The notes: generated from the letters alone by a model not told the origin. Positions 35,947 to 46,595 are shown, counted from the stretch's first letter. The stretch is DNA of 64,000 nucleotides from Tenrec ecaudatus (GCF_050624435.1 NC_134539.1:146602025-146666024), one strand, 5' to 3'. Made by a program: numbers and translations.

Positions 35947-36478
35947 GCATTCCGTTTCAGTTTGACAGCCTCCAGTATTCTCAGAATCATAGGTCATACG
36001 TTCCACATTCCAATTCTTAGTGGATGTCCACAGCTGTTTCTTCTCATTTGGAGTCAGGCCCCATCCGCAAGCGAAGGTTTGGGACGCTTGGCTCGGCCGC
36101 CCACGTCATTAAGGGCGACTCGACCTTGAGGAGGCAGCTCTTCTCCAGATGTGTTTCGAGCATCTTTCAACCCAAAGGGTTCATCATCCGGCACCATGTT
36201 TCCCACAGGGCTCTGCTGCCGCTCACCTAGTTTTCAGTCACTCACAAGTGGGCAGTTTCTTATGTCTAGGGTGCCTTTGTCTGGAAACTGAAAGTTATCT
36301 ACCGTGGGTGACCCTGCTGGCATTTGAAATATTGGTGGCACAGTTTCTGGCCTCACAACACCCAAAGCTGCCGCAGCAGGACAGATGGTTGCGGGGTGGT
36401 CACCATAAATAGAGGCTCCCCTTTAGACAGGACAGTGGAAAATGGCAGGGGGGTCAGCCTACTGCTGGTGGGCGAGGA

Positions 36479-36651
36479 CAGAGGTTCTCAACCTTCCTCA
36501 TGCCGAGACCCTTTCATTACAGTTCCTCATGGTGTGGTGACTCCCCAACCATTCTCCCTGTAACTGTGCTACTGTTATGAATCGGGTGACCCCTGTGAAA
36601 GGGTTGTTTGATCCCCCAAAGGGGCCGCGACCCATATGTTGAGAACCGCTG
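36479..36651. mobile_element. SPIN (hAT) short non-autonomous copy
   Basis: CAGAGGTTCTCAACCTTCC left end, GTTGAGAACCGCTG right end, internal CTACTGTTATGAATCGGGTG and AAAGGGGCCGCGACCC. Flanks GGCGAGGA and GGCCAGAT agree at 5 of 8 positions. It lies 314 bp before coding exon 5. Confidence 0.9.
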
Positions 36652-36965
36652 GGCCAGATGATGCCGCTGGACTGGTTATACATCAGTGCCTCTGCAAAAT
36701 GGGAGTGATATTGCCCCCAGGTGACCGCAGTCTTGGTGAGACGTGGGCAAGGCAGCTCTGTAGAATGGGCGGCTTGCCTGCAGACCTCGGGCACTTGCTC
36801 AAAGGGAATGGAAAGAACTCTTTGATCGGGTTTCCAGTGGGAGGGAAGGGCAGATGAGCCCAAGCATGTGGGCCAGACTGCTAAGTGTTTCGTGTCTGCG
36901 TGCATGAGAGCCTTTGCCTCCGAGGTTACGGAAATGAATCGGCGGTTGTGTGTGGTTCCCCCCAG

Positions 36966-37103
36966 GCGCCCCGAGAGGGCCTGCTATACGGATGTGGCCC
37001 TTCCTCTGTACGAAAACCTCGCCATCATCGAGCAGCCCGTCAACCTGAACGACCTGGCGCAGAAGTACGCGGACAAAGCCACCCAGTTCATGGAGGACGC
37101 CCG
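36966..37103 (+). CDS. ARSG: ARSG coding exon 5 (ALPLYEN segment)
   Basis: 138-nt exon (in-frame length, phase 2 at both ends) with CCCCAG acceptor and GTGAGG donor. It completes R189 and encodes residues 190-234 ([13 protein letters not shown], then [20 protein letters not shown]) plus two bases of R235. The match to ARSG is strong. At 215-217 the sequence is N-L-N, where I recall N-L-S in human, so the N215 sequon is absent. The first residues after the junction (RRPERA) differ most from the human protein, a region that probably forms a surface loop. Confidence 0.94.
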
Positions 37104-38079
37104 GTGAGGACCCCCGTGCTGCCCCCACCCCTCTGCACCCGCCGTGCTCTCCCCAAAGCCACGCCGAGCCCAACAAAGCTGGGTGCACGTGGGTCTCCTA
37201 TGCATAAGATGGAAAGACCATCCCTCTTGGGATCCTCAGCCTGGTGCCATATTCTGGGGCTCCTGGGGGTGGAGCCCCCGAGGGGCTGGGACCCTGCTCT
37301 GCTCTCGGATGGTTCTCTGCCCCCTGCCTGCTGCTGCCCACCGTGTGCTTTCTGCAGTGGCCACTGTGGACATCTGCTCTCTGCAAGGCTGGGTCCAGAG
37401 TCCGCCGTGAGTCAGAGGGAGGGAATCCCAGGGGCTGGCAGGGCTGTCCCTTCTGCAGGCCCCCAGGGAGGACCCCGCCTTGCTGATTCCTCCAGCCCAC
37501 AGTGGTAAAGCCTCACCCGACAATGTGCTTCGTGGGTGGTGGTGCCAGTTTTATCTATGAGCCCGCAGATGCTCGTGAGAGCGCTCCCCTCCGGAGCCTA
37601 CCCTTCCGCATAGCTCACCAGGGGCCGCACAAGGTGAGAGTCACAGAGTCCAGGAAGGAGGACCCTGTATGTTTGGGGGTCATTATTCAGCCTGTAACAA
37701 GGGGTGATAGATGCCAGCACGGGAGCGCCCAGTGGGGAGCTGGCTGAGTACGAGGCCTGAGGGAGTGGCGTGGGCTGTGGTGAACCTGCCAGTACCAGCT
37801 GTCTAAGAAGGCAGCCCGGCCTATTTCCTGCTGCCGTGGCTCCTGGGAGGGTACAGCCTGGTTCCTGTTCAGAGAGAGAGGCAGAGAGGTGCCTGGATCT
37901 GCCAGGACACTCCTGGTCTCCCCCCTTCGCCACTGGTGCCACTGAGGGGCAACCCGAAAATGATGGAGATGGCCGTAGTGGGTGTCTAAGAAACCCTGAA
38001 CGTGTGAAGGCAGTGGGTGGGCAACCCCCGAGGGGCCGGGAAAGCATCATGGATGCCCCCACTTGCCCACATGTACCTT

Positions 38080-38325
38080 TGGAACAAGCAGGCACACACT
38101 CCCCTCGGGTACAAGCATGCACAAACTCATCTCCGGTTCAAACACTCACACACTCACCCGGGTACAAGCACACACCTCTGGTACAAGCATTTACACACTC
38201 AACCTTGGGTACAAGCACGCACACACACTCACCTAGGTACAAGCACACACTCACCTCAGGTACAAACACACACTTACCTTGGGTACAAGCACACACACCC
38301 CTCTTGTACAAGCAGGCACTCCTTG
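38080..38325. repeat. CA-rich minisatellite with GGTACAAGC units
   Basis: About eight to ten irregular units of 20-35 bp, each built on GGTACAAGCACACACTCACC. Unit spacing varies, so this is a decayed tandem array. Confidence 0.85.
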
Positions 38326-38475
38326 CCCCCTTGCCTCACACCCTATTCTGACCCCTGGGGTTTTTCACACCCTGAAATGGCAAAGCCCAACCAACAAAAG
38401 ACCAGACAGGCCTGCTGGCCATCACTTGTGTCGATTTAGAAACAGAGCCCCTGGTGGATGCGGGTCCTCGTAGCC

Positions 38476-38650
38476 AAAGACCAAACCCAACCCACTGCCG
38501 CAGGGCTCACTGGGGCGCACCTGGGCCCCATGCTGCGGAGTAAGACTGCTCCCTAGGGCTTAGGGGAGCAGGGAGCCTCTGCTTTCTCCCCTCTGTGAGT
38601 GGATCCTAACGCCTGCCTTTGTGGCTAGCAACCCGCCCCAATCAAGGCTC
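38476..38650 (-). mobile_element. AfroSINE, minus, diverged
   Basis: AAACCCAACCCACTGCCGCA, GGAGTAAGACTGCTCCCTAG, GAGCCTCTGCTTTCTCCCCT. The head is degraded. A short plus-type phrase AGAGCCCCTGGTGG at 38440 may be a separate fragment. Confidence 0.65.
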
Positions 38651-39427
38651 AGCCTTAAATATGCAAGGATCTTCCTTCGCCACCTGCCCCTCCCCCAAGG
38701 ACCATCTTGCTGGAATTTCATAGCAGGAAGGCCAGGATAGAGGCAACCAGGTGGAAAGATCCAATCGTCTATTTCATCCTGGTACAGCCGCCTGTGCACA
38801 GCAGCTCCCAAGAGCACCAGCGGTGGACCAGCAAGACCCTTTCCCCATCACTGATGGGACATGCCCGCTTCAGCATCCTAGAGTTCCAAGGTGACTCAGG
38901 CCCTGCCCCCTGTGACAGGGAGGTGGAATGGAGGGCCGCTGTGTGGCTTCCAAAGCTGGACCATGGTCTACCCAGTGTCCTGAGATGGAGTCATGGCAGC
39001 CGGCTGCGGGGCTGGGCTAGGGATCGTTAATGCCCTTCGTGAGGTGGACATCTGCCACCACCAGTTATTTAAATGGTTAATCTAACTGGTTAATGCGTCG
39101 CTGACAAGGCAGACAAAAGCAGTGGCGAGCACCTTGTCATGTGAACACGGCCAAGAATGTGCTGATGTCTGACTCCGTTATTAAGTTGAAAGTCGCCAGA
39201 GCCCGGTTGGCTTTTCATTTCACGGGAGGCTATGCTGTTGACTCCTCAGGGAAGCAGCCTGCTGAGTCACACAGGCTTTTCCCATTGTCAGCAGAGGGGC
39301 CCCCATGACTGACCTCTCTCTCTCTAGAAGACACCCTGCAGTCCACACCACCCCACACCCGTTTGACCCAAGTCCCAGGTATCCCCGGAGTGTGACTTCC
39401 TGCTCCTGAGCCCATGTTGGCTGCCCT

Positions 39428-40028
39428 TGTTGTTAGGTGCCATTGAGTTGGTCCTGTTCCACCCTGTGCACAGTGGATGGAAACACTGCCAAGCCTTGCA
39501 CCATCTTCACAATTGTTCTTCTGCCCGAGCCCATTGTGGTAGCCACTGTGTCACTCCATCTTGTCCAGGGCCTTCCAGTTTTCCTCTGCCTCTCTACCAA
39601 ACATGATGTCCTCCAGGGACGGGTCTTGTCTGCCAGCATGTCCAAAGTATGTGAGACGAAATCTCACCATCCTTGCCTCTAAGGAGCATTCTGGCTGTAC
39701 TTCTTCCAGGACAGATGTGTTCGTTCTTTTGACAGGCCATGGTCCTTTCAACATTCTTCACCACCATCATCAAATGCATCGATTCTTCTTTGTACTTCCT
39801 TATTCAGCATCCGACTTTTGCATGCATATGAGGCAACTGAAAATACCCTGGCTTGGGTCAGGTGTACCTTAGTCCTCAAATCACCTCCCTGGTTTTCAAC
39901 CTCTAGAGTGGACTTTTGCAGCAGATGAACCCAATGCAATGCGTCTTTTGCTTTCTTGACTGCTGCTACCATGAGCATTGATTGTGGGTCAAACCCAGAT
40001 GCAATCTTTGACAACTTCAAGCCCACAT
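39428..40028 (-). mobile_element. RTE (AfroLA type) 3' end, minus
   Basis: TTGTTGTTAGGTGCCATTGA 3' end, then antisense of RTE C-terminal protein: translations include VQPECSLEARMVRFRLTYFG and, nearer the right, SRMLNKEVQRRIDAF, the conserved end of the RTE reverse transcriptase. Frames shift between the pieces. Confidence 0.85.
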
Positions 40029-40044
40029 TTACGGGTATAAATAT

Positions 40045-40115
40045 AAACTCAACTCATTTCCATCGAGTCGATTCTGACTCATAGCAACCCTGTAATGTAC
40101 ACCAGCAACCAGCTG
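40045..40115 (-). mobile_element. AfroSINE 3' fragment, minus
   Basis: CTCATTTCCATCGAGTCGAT, TCTGACTCATAGCAACCCTG. Only the tail region is present. Confidence 0.65.
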
Positions 40116-40267
40116 CCTTCAAATCCATTCCTAGGGCTCTCGATCCTCGCAATTGGGATTGACATCCTCAACCACCCAACTCAAAGCAGTGGCCATGGAC
40201 TCCACTCTAATTTATGGCGCCCCCTTGTGGTGAGAGTAGAACTGCGCGCCATCGGGCTTACCTTAGC

Positions 40268-40482
40268 TGGTTTTCCTGATGGCATACTTAGGCATGGGGC
40301 TCCGATCTACAAGGTCCGCAGTTCAAAACCGCCAACCTGTCCAAGGGAGAATGATGAATCTTTCCCGTCCCGTAAAGAGTTTGCGCCTTGAACACTCACA
40401 AGGGCGGTTCTACCCTGTTCTACGGGGTCACCGTGAGTCAGCATCAACTTGATGGCAGTGAGTTTGGTTTTGTGTTTTGAGG
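40268..40482 (+). mobile_element. AfroSINE, plus, near full length
   Basis: GGGGCTCCGATCTACAAGGT, CAGTTCAAAACCGCCAACC, CCCGTCCCGTAAAGAGTTTG, ACTTGATGGCAGTGAGTTTG, then a TTTTGTGTTTT tail. Confidence 0.9.
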
Positions 40483-40534
40483 TCCTCAGACCTTTCTTTG
40501 GAGGTGACGCTTCATGGCCTTGACCTTCCAAATT

Positions 40535-40585
40535 TGGGGTTTGTTGCCAAGTGTGTTAACTGTTAGCGCCACCCAGGGACTTGCT
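40535..40585 (-). mobile_element. AfroSINE2-like head fragment, minus
   Basis: GTGTGTTAACTGTTAGCGCC then ACCCAGGGACTTGC, complement of the SINE 5' head. Confidence 0.5.
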
Positions 40586-41319
40586 TCTTCTCCTGCTTGT
40601 ATTCTTTTCTGGCGAACACGGACTGCCCCAGGTTCACTGGTTAGCTGGCATGGCCAGCGTTTCCAGGTGTGGACTGTTCCGCCTGCTGGAGGCGCACCTG
40701 AAAACAAGCCCGAGCCCTTATGGCTCTCCAACCCCGTCCTGCTTCCCTCTGGGATGCGATCCCTGTCCGGCCATCGCTGTCCCTTCAGCTTGTCTACATG
40801 CCTCCACCACGTGTCTGTCACTTCCTCATCGTCCACCCGGCTTCCAGGAACACCAGCTGCACCCATGAGCGGGCACCTCGCCCCCAGCCCCTTCTCCCTT
40901 CTGCCAGAACACTCGTGAGGAATAACAGTACGTGAGTGAATAGACTCAGAGACCCCCGGTCCTGAAGGTGGTGAAGGAAGGATTTCATCTCTTCCACAGA
41001 AGAGGCCGAGCTGGCTGGACAGCAGGTAGCAACAAGAACGACGGAATGAGCCAAGACATTACTGCACAAGACCTAAGGCCTTCCTCCTTCAGAGACTTTC
41101 CAAGGCCTGTTGCTCCCACTGAGGGCCCACTGGGTGCAACCCCGACCTGGAGAGCCCTCTTCCCTAGGGGTCACTTCCTCGAGGACCCCTCCCCTCTCTT
41201 CCCACCTGAAGCCTCATTTGGTTCTCCAGTTAAACCTTCATTACCTCCTGCACTTTCCCTTCTTCGTGTCTGCTCCATCGGAAAAGCATTCTCTGATTCT
41301 ATGGTATTTCTAAATTGTC

Positions 41320-42032
41320 ATGGTGTCCACCACCTTCACGTGTAGTCCAGTGAGATGAAGCATGTTCATCGGGCCGTTCGACCATCACCCAGGACCCATT
41401 CCAGACATCTCTATCGCCCTTTCTGGAAGCTCAGTGTCCCCTAAGGGCTGTGTGTTCCTGTCCCACCCTTCTCTACACTGTCCTGTTTCATATAGGTGGG
41501 ATCATATGATACGGGTCCTTCTGTGATCGGCTTATTTCACTCGGCATCCTGTTTCAGGGTTTATCCGTGCTCCATGGCTGATTGCACAGCCGCACAGAGT
41601 CCATCATATGTATCAGCACACTCTGTTCAGCTGCTGTAGGAGCCCCGGCGGCCTAGTGGATTACGAGTGGGGTTGCTAAGTGTAAGTTCAACACTTTGAA
41701 CCCACCGGCCGCTCTGTGGGAGAAAGACGTGGTTTTCTGACCCCGTCAAGATTGCCGACCTCGGGAAGGCAGCTCTCATCTGCCCTTCAGGATTGCTACC
41801 AATCTCAATGGTGGTGAGTTCGTTTATTTTGGGTTCTGTTTATTCACTCAACTATTGAGGGATATTTAGCTGTTTCCTCCTTGGGGCTATGATCTGCAGT
41901 TGACCACGGGTGTAGAAGTACCTGTTTGTGTCTCTGCTTTTAATTTTTGGAGGTCATATGCCTAAAAGTGGAATGGCTAGGTCCTATGGTCATTCTGTGC
42001 TTAACTTTTTGAAGAACTGATTACTTTTTTTA
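41320..42032 (-). mobile_element. Old L1 3' UTR, minus, split by an AfroSINE
   Basis: Antisense phrases of ancient mammalian L1 3' UTR: CCATCACCCAGGACCCATTC, GGTGGGATCATATGATACGG, and after the SINE TCATATGCCTAAAAGTGGAA and TTTTTGAAGAACTGATTAC. Confidence 0.7.
41638..41835 (+). mobile_element. AfroSINE, plus, nested in old L1
   Basis: GGAGCCCCGGCGGCCTAGTG head, GGGGTTGCTAAGTGTAAGTT, CTCTGTGGGAGAAAGACGTG, TCTCAATGGTGGTGAGTTCG tail. Confidence 0.9.
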
Positions 42033-43708
42033 ACTTTTTTTTTTAATTTAATAAATCATTTTATTGGGGACTCTTATGACAATCTATACACCCATTGTCT
42101 CAAGCACATTTGTACATATGTTGCCATCATCCTTTTCAAAACATTTTCTTTCGACTTAACCCTGTTATCAACTCTGTTTTCCCTCCCTTCCCCACCATCC
42201 CACCTGCATGAACCCTTGATAAGTTATAAATTACTATTATTTTCATATCTTATACCACCATCTGCTGTCTCCCTTCACCCATGTTTCTGTTATTAGTCAC
42301 CCTGGGGTGGGTTATATGTCAGTCATTGCAATTGGTTCCCCCTTTACCCCTCTACCTTCCCCTACCCTCATGGTATCCATACTCCCATTACTGTTCCTGA
42401 GGGGGTTATCTGTCCTGGATTCCATGTGCCCAGAGATCTTATCTGTACCAGTATACATGCTCTAGTCTAGCTGGATTTGGAAGGTAGAACTGGGGTCATG
42501 ATAGTGGGGGGAAGGAAGCATTAAAGAACTAGAGGGATGTTTGTTGTATGTTTCATCGGTGCTATACTGCACCCTGACTGGCTCATCCCTTCCTTGTGAC
42601 TCTTCTGTGAGGGGATGTCCAAGTATCTAAAGATGGGCTTAGGGTCTCCAATCTGGCCACCCTCGTTCACATTGGTATGATTGTTTGTTTTGGGTTTTCT
42701 AATACCTGATCCTGTCAACAACTCATGATCACACAGGCTTCTTCCATATGGGCTTTGTTGCTTCTCAGCTACATGGCTGCTAGTTTATCTTCAAGCCTTT
42801 GAGACCCCAGATGCTGTATCTTTTAACAGCGAGGCACCATCAGCTTTCTTCACCACATTTACTTTTCTTCAGTGATCGTGTCAGAAAGATGAGTGTCACT
42901 GAATGCCAGGTTTTTAGAACAAAGTGTTCTTGCATTGAGGGAGGACTTGAATAGAGACCCAATGTTTGTCTTCTACCTTAATACTTAACATGTAAATATA
43001 TGTACGTAGACCTATAATCCCAACGTTATGTATAAATATATTTACATATGTACATGCCTGTATTTATACCTCTCTAAATGTTTTGCCTCCTAGTTCTTTA
43101 CGCGACCTTCATTTAGCTCTCAGTAATTCCTCTCAACTACATTCCTCTCCAAGCATCCTATGCCCTTCTTGCCATCGATTTTAGATCACTTGTTGTTCCT
43201 TTGTCCCTGGGTTTGTTGGCTACCTCCTTCCTTTACCCCACCCCCCTGCTCGCCCATGTCCCCCAAGAACCATTGGTCCTGTTGTTTTTTTCTCTGGGTT
43301 GTTTATCCTGCCTATCTTATATAGATAGACATGGGGAAAAAAAGAAAGCAAGAAAAAGAAATAAAAGCCTATAAATAGTTCCATGTCTATCTGTTGACAC
43401 GTATGAATGTTTTAAAAGTCAAATCTGATGAGGTGCCAAGCTCCCAGAGTTCAGTTTTGGGATTCTTCGGGGACTTCATTGCTTTGCTCCCCTTGCTGCT
43501 CTGTTGCACGCTCTTCATGTTTTGCCCCAGTGGTGGGGGTGGTGGTCAGATAATTCCCACACTGTGTTTCCAGTGCTGACCCTCCTAGTGCTGTGGGTCA
43601 ATGAGGGGACATCATATCTTTTGGTGAGGCCGGCCTTAATGGTCATCTCTGTGCCTTAGCTACTCTGAGAAGGAGTGTCATCCTCAGGGCTTGGTGGGCC
43701 AGGGTGTG

Positions 43709-43772
<64 letters not shown>

Positions 43773-43925
43773 CTTCCCTCTTAGTTTGCACCTGTGTGGT
43801 CCGAGCAGATCTGCCCATCTCCCTGGGCTGTATCTTCCATGCTGTCTTCTGTATCTTCCATGCATTTTTCTGGGGAGAGGTGTCCAATGACTTTTTTTAG
43901 TTGCTTTTCCTGCCCCCTTTTAATT
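42033..43925 (-). mobile_element. L1 3' region, minus, young-looking and long (about 1.9 kb)
   Basis: Starts TTTTTTTTTTAATTTAATAA then ATCATTTTATTGGGGACTC, so the poly(A) 3' end is at the left. Ordered 3' UTR phrases follow (CCTTGATAAGTTATAAATTA, CAAGCCTTTGAGACCCCAGA, GGACTTCATTGCTTTGCTCC). A CT microsatellite lies inside. No ORF2-like coding sequence is reached, so it is 5' truncated. Confidence 0.8.
43710..43770. repeat. CT dinucleotide microsatellite
   Basis: Sixty bp of perfect TC repeat inside the L1-derived sequence. Confidence 0.98.
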
Positions 43926-43945
43926 GTGGTGAAATATGAGTGAAT

Positions 43946-44013
43946 TTCAAAAAGTTCCTGGAAAAATTCTATTATCTTTCAACTCCATTTTTCCAAGAAC
44001 TTTTTGAAGCCCC
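43946..44013. mobile_element. Palindromic mini-mariner-like MITE
   Basis: TTTCAAAAAGTTCCTGGAAA at the left and ATTTTTCCAAGAACTTTTTG at the right are near-perfect inverted complements over about 22 bp with a 20-bp spacer. A related diverged copy is at 1727-1790. Confidence 0.65.
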
Positions 44014-44017
44014 CATG

Positions 44018-44070
44018 CATAGGGTCACTATGAGTTAGAAATAACTCATTGACACTGGATTTTGTTGGGG
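44018..44070 (+). mobile_element. AfroSINE tail fragment, plus
   Basis: AGGGTCACTATGAGTTAGAA, ATAACTCATTGACACTGGAT, then T/G-rich tail. Confidence 0.65.
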
Positions 44071-44126
44071 GTTCTTTGTATACACAGGAGCCCTGGTGGC
44101 ACATTGGTTAAGCAGTTGACTGATGT

Positions 44127-44654
44127 GTTAGGGTTCTCTAGAGAAACAAAACCAGGACACTTATGATTTGATAGATAGATTTATACAACAGGAAGGAATA
44201 TAACAGCTAATTAGTCCACACAGCAGTACAGAGGGCTCAGTTCAACTCACTTTCATGGAACAGTTAATATACTGTAAGTCCTTCAACTCTCAAGGGCTGC
44301 TGGGTTCAAGGTCAAGAAAGCAGACAGCTGAGTCTTCCATCAGGCAATGCAGGCAGAGTCTGCCCACAGGCAGCAAACAGCAGGGTGAGTCATCATCAGA
44401 AGATTAGTGCAGCAGGCCCCGATGGGATATTGAACTCAAGGAATGCCAGATGACAGGATCCACCAGCCGCAAGCTCAAGCGATGTCCACACCAACTGCGT
44501 GGCGAAGCAGTTCTTGAAGGAACCTCAAGCTCTGGCAACACGATCCGCAGGCCGTGCAGAGCCATTGATCTCTTTGCTCTCCAATCAAACTGCAACCTAT
44601 TAGTCCCACATGTTCCTATTGGCCAGGTTGGCACAAGAAACCTACCTATCACAA
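44127..44654 (-). repeat. LTR-like element nested in AfroSINE
   Basis: Begins TGTGTTAGGGTTCTCTAGAG and ends CTATCACA, with flanks ACTGA (left) and ACTGG (right), a probable 5-bp target duplication with one change. Non-coding. The termini match the 35432 copy, though the interior differs. Confidence 0.6.
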
Positions 44655-44771
44655 CTGGGAACCAAAACATTGTAGGTTTAGACCCACTGAGGGGCTCCAA
44701 GGAAGAAAACCCTGAAGATCTTGTTCTGTCAAGATGATCTCCTCCCACACCACTCTGCTCCCTCCCAGCCC

Positions 44772-44941
44772 CACTGCGTTGATTCCAACTCAACACCAGC
44801 CCAAGGTAGGGGCTTCAAGGCTCTAAACATTTATGGGAACAAACAGCCTCATCTTTCACCCACAGGTCGGCTGGTAGGCTTGAACCTCTGACCTCATGGT
44901 TAGCAGCTCAACGCCTAGCCCACAGTGCCACCAGGGCTCCT
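44772..44941 (-). mobile_element. AfroSINE, minus, nested in another AfroSINE
   Basis: GCGTTGATTCCAACTCAACA, CAGCCTCATCTTTCACCCAC, TTGAACCTCTGACCTCATGG, TTAGCAGCTCAACGCCTAG, CCACCAGGGCTCC. Confidence 0.88.
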
Positions 44942-45639
44942 TCTGTAAAGCCTACAGCCTGGAAAACCTCACGGGGCCAGTTCGACTCAGTCACGTGAGG
45001 ATATAACATCAAAAGTCACTCAAAGGCACCTAACAACAAGGCATGTCAGCATGTGTTGCCTGTGTTCACTCATTACGTCCTCACATTGTTGAGCCATCAC
45101 TGTCCTGGAGAGAAGCTCAGGCCCACGAGGGGCCTTTGAGGGCTGGGTTGAGAATAGATGGAATGGTTTTAGAAAAGATACTAGGGTGAAGGGATGGTAT
45201 GGGCCTGGTGGAGACGCGGGCAAGGACATGGAGCGGAGGGGAGGCTGGCATTCAGAGGCAGTGGGGGTGAGGCCAAGCAGATTCAGGCTTGGGACAGCTG
45301 TAGGCTGCCTTGTGCCCCAGTAAGTCTCCGAACAGGAAGTCTGCAGCTCTGTATCGCTAAGGCCAACAGGAGCCAGGGCCAAGTAGGGATTTATGATTGT
45401 GTCATGGGCCCATTGTTCATACATCCCAGGGAGGCACGCGCCAGCTGTTAGGAGGGAGAACGAGGTGCCGTCTGCTTCTGGAAAGATGGAGGCCATGGAG
45501 GCTCCCCAGGGTGGTTCTCTTCTGTTGGGCAACATTGGGAATCTTGGCATCTGCTTTTTCCTCATTTGTTAATATGCCAGGCTCCCCGCCCCCTCTATTT
45601 TCCAGCGAGCATGAGAAGGCCATTGTGCTGGATACAGTA

Positions 45640-45765
45640 GAGCACCAGTAAGACCAAGAGGGAGAACTTCAAGTAGATGAAGCGGGACGGTGGCTGTAGC
45701 AGTGGGCTCCCACGGAGCCATGCTGATGGGGAGGCACAGGACCAGGCAGTGCTGGACCCAACTAC
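45640..45765 (+). mobile_element. RTE 3' fragment, plus
   Basis: AGATGAAGCGGGACGGTGGC, AGTGGGCTCCCACGGAGCC, CACAGGACCAGGCAGTGC, the 3' end phrases of the AfroLA-type RTE. Confidence 0.6.
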
Positions 45766-45845
45766 ACAGCTCCTAGCAACAGCTCAACAACTATTGAGCT
45801 GTGAAGGTTGACAGTTCAAACCTACCCAACTGTACAGTGGCAGAT

Positions 45846-46485
45846 GTTGCTTTTCGGTGCCGTGGAGTCAGTTTGGACGCAGCGACCCTGCGCACAACAG
45901 AAAGAAGCCCCCTCACAATCGTCACTGTGTTTAAGCCCATTGTTGCAGCCTCCGTGTCGATCTGTCTCTTTGAGGGTCAGTCTGTCTCATCGAAGGTCTT
46001 CCTCTTCTTTGCTAAGCGTGATGTCCTTCTCCAGGAACTGTCTCTCTTGACAACATGTCCTAAGCCTGTGAGATGAAGTCTCACCATCCTCCTTTTCAGG
46101 AGCGTGCTGGCGCTTCATCTGAGACAGATGTTGGTCCTTCTGGCAGCCACGGTCTTCACCAGCACCGCCATTCAAATGCATCGATTCTTCTTCGGTCTTC
46201 CCTATTCAATGTCCACTGTCACACGCCTCTGAGGCATTGAGAAGAGCATGGCTTGGGTCAGGTGCATCTCAGTCCTCAAAGTGACCGCCTTGCTCGTCAA
46301 CGCTTGAAAGAGGTCTTGTGCAGCAGAGTTGCTTAATGCAGCGTGTCTTTTGATCTCGTGACGGCTGCTTCCATGAGCATTGGTTGTGGATCCAAGCCAG
46401 ACGAAACCCTTTAACACTTGGACCTTTTCTTGTGATCCTGCTGTGAGGACCGGAGTTTTCTTTACACTGGGTTGCGCGCATTGTG
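45846..46485 (-). mobile_element. RTE (AfroLA type) 3' end, minus
   Basis: GTGCCGTGGAGTCAGTTTGG, CGCACAACAGAAAGAAGCC, GTGATGTCCTTCTCCAGGAA, GGCTTGGGTCAGGTGCATCT, CCATGAGCATTGGTTGTGGA. Antisense of the C-terminal RT region; frame not intact. Confidence 0.82.
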
Positions 46486-46518
46486 AGACGGAGGCCCAGT
46501 GACCTGCTTCTAGCACGG

Positions 46519-46595
46519 TGACAGCCAGGAAAACTCTGTGGAGCACAGTTTTACTCTTGTGACACACGGGGGTCGGCATCAGTCAGTGCCTGCTA
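46519..46595 (+). mobile_element. AfroSINE2-like tail, plus
   Basis: GACAGCCAGGAAAACTCTGT, GGAGCACAGTTTTACTCTTG, GACACACGGGGGTCGGCATC. Confidence 0.6.

Larger units (their letters stand above)
33895..36420 (-). mobile_element. Long decayed RTE LINE, minus, with nested L1 and LTR-like insertions
   Basis: The 3' end is at the left (TTGTTGTTAGGTGCAGTCCA) and the 5' region at the right (GTGACCCTGCTGGCATTTGA near 36310). The complement of about 34950-35060 translates to an IIQTFVPTSKVNDEETEGFY-like segment, matching the apurinic-endonuclease block of RTE/BovB proteins. L1-like sequence at 35115-35290 and an LTR-like element at 35432-35946 interrupt it. Stops abound, so it is not active. Confidence 0.65.
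30063..36965 (+). other. ARSG: ARSG intron between coding exons 4 and 5 (6.9 kb)
   Basis: GTAATG to CCCCAG. 30070-31840 is mostly unique, with a poly-C run at 30196. The centre is dominated by minus-strand RTE sequence (33020-36420) carrying L1 and LTR-like insertions, followed by a short SPIN. Confidence 0.85.
44088..45040 (+). mobile_element. AfroSINE, plus, broken into three parts
   Basis: Part 1 (44088-44126) is the head GGAGCCCTGGTGGCACATTG. Part 2 (about 44655-44740) is AACCAAAACATTGTAGGTTT with GAGGGGCTCCAAGGAAG. Part 3 (44940-45040) is TTCTGTAAAGCCTACAGCCT to GGCACCTAACAACAA. An LTR-like element and a minus AfroSINE separate the parts. Confidence 0.75.

Noticed and set aside
38080..38325. 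CRISPR-like array
   Set aside because: Repeats and spacers are irregular and CA-rich and the context is a mammalian intron; it is a minisatellite.
43656..43900. Arg-Glu or Ser-Leu repeat proteins
   Set aside because: Translations of the CT/GA microsatellite; the same applies at 18572-18856.
45020..45565. 181-residue minus open frame in an otherwise unique stretch
   Set aside because: No recognisable motif, and it overlaps a SINE tail. An antisense gene cannot be excluded but nothing supports one.
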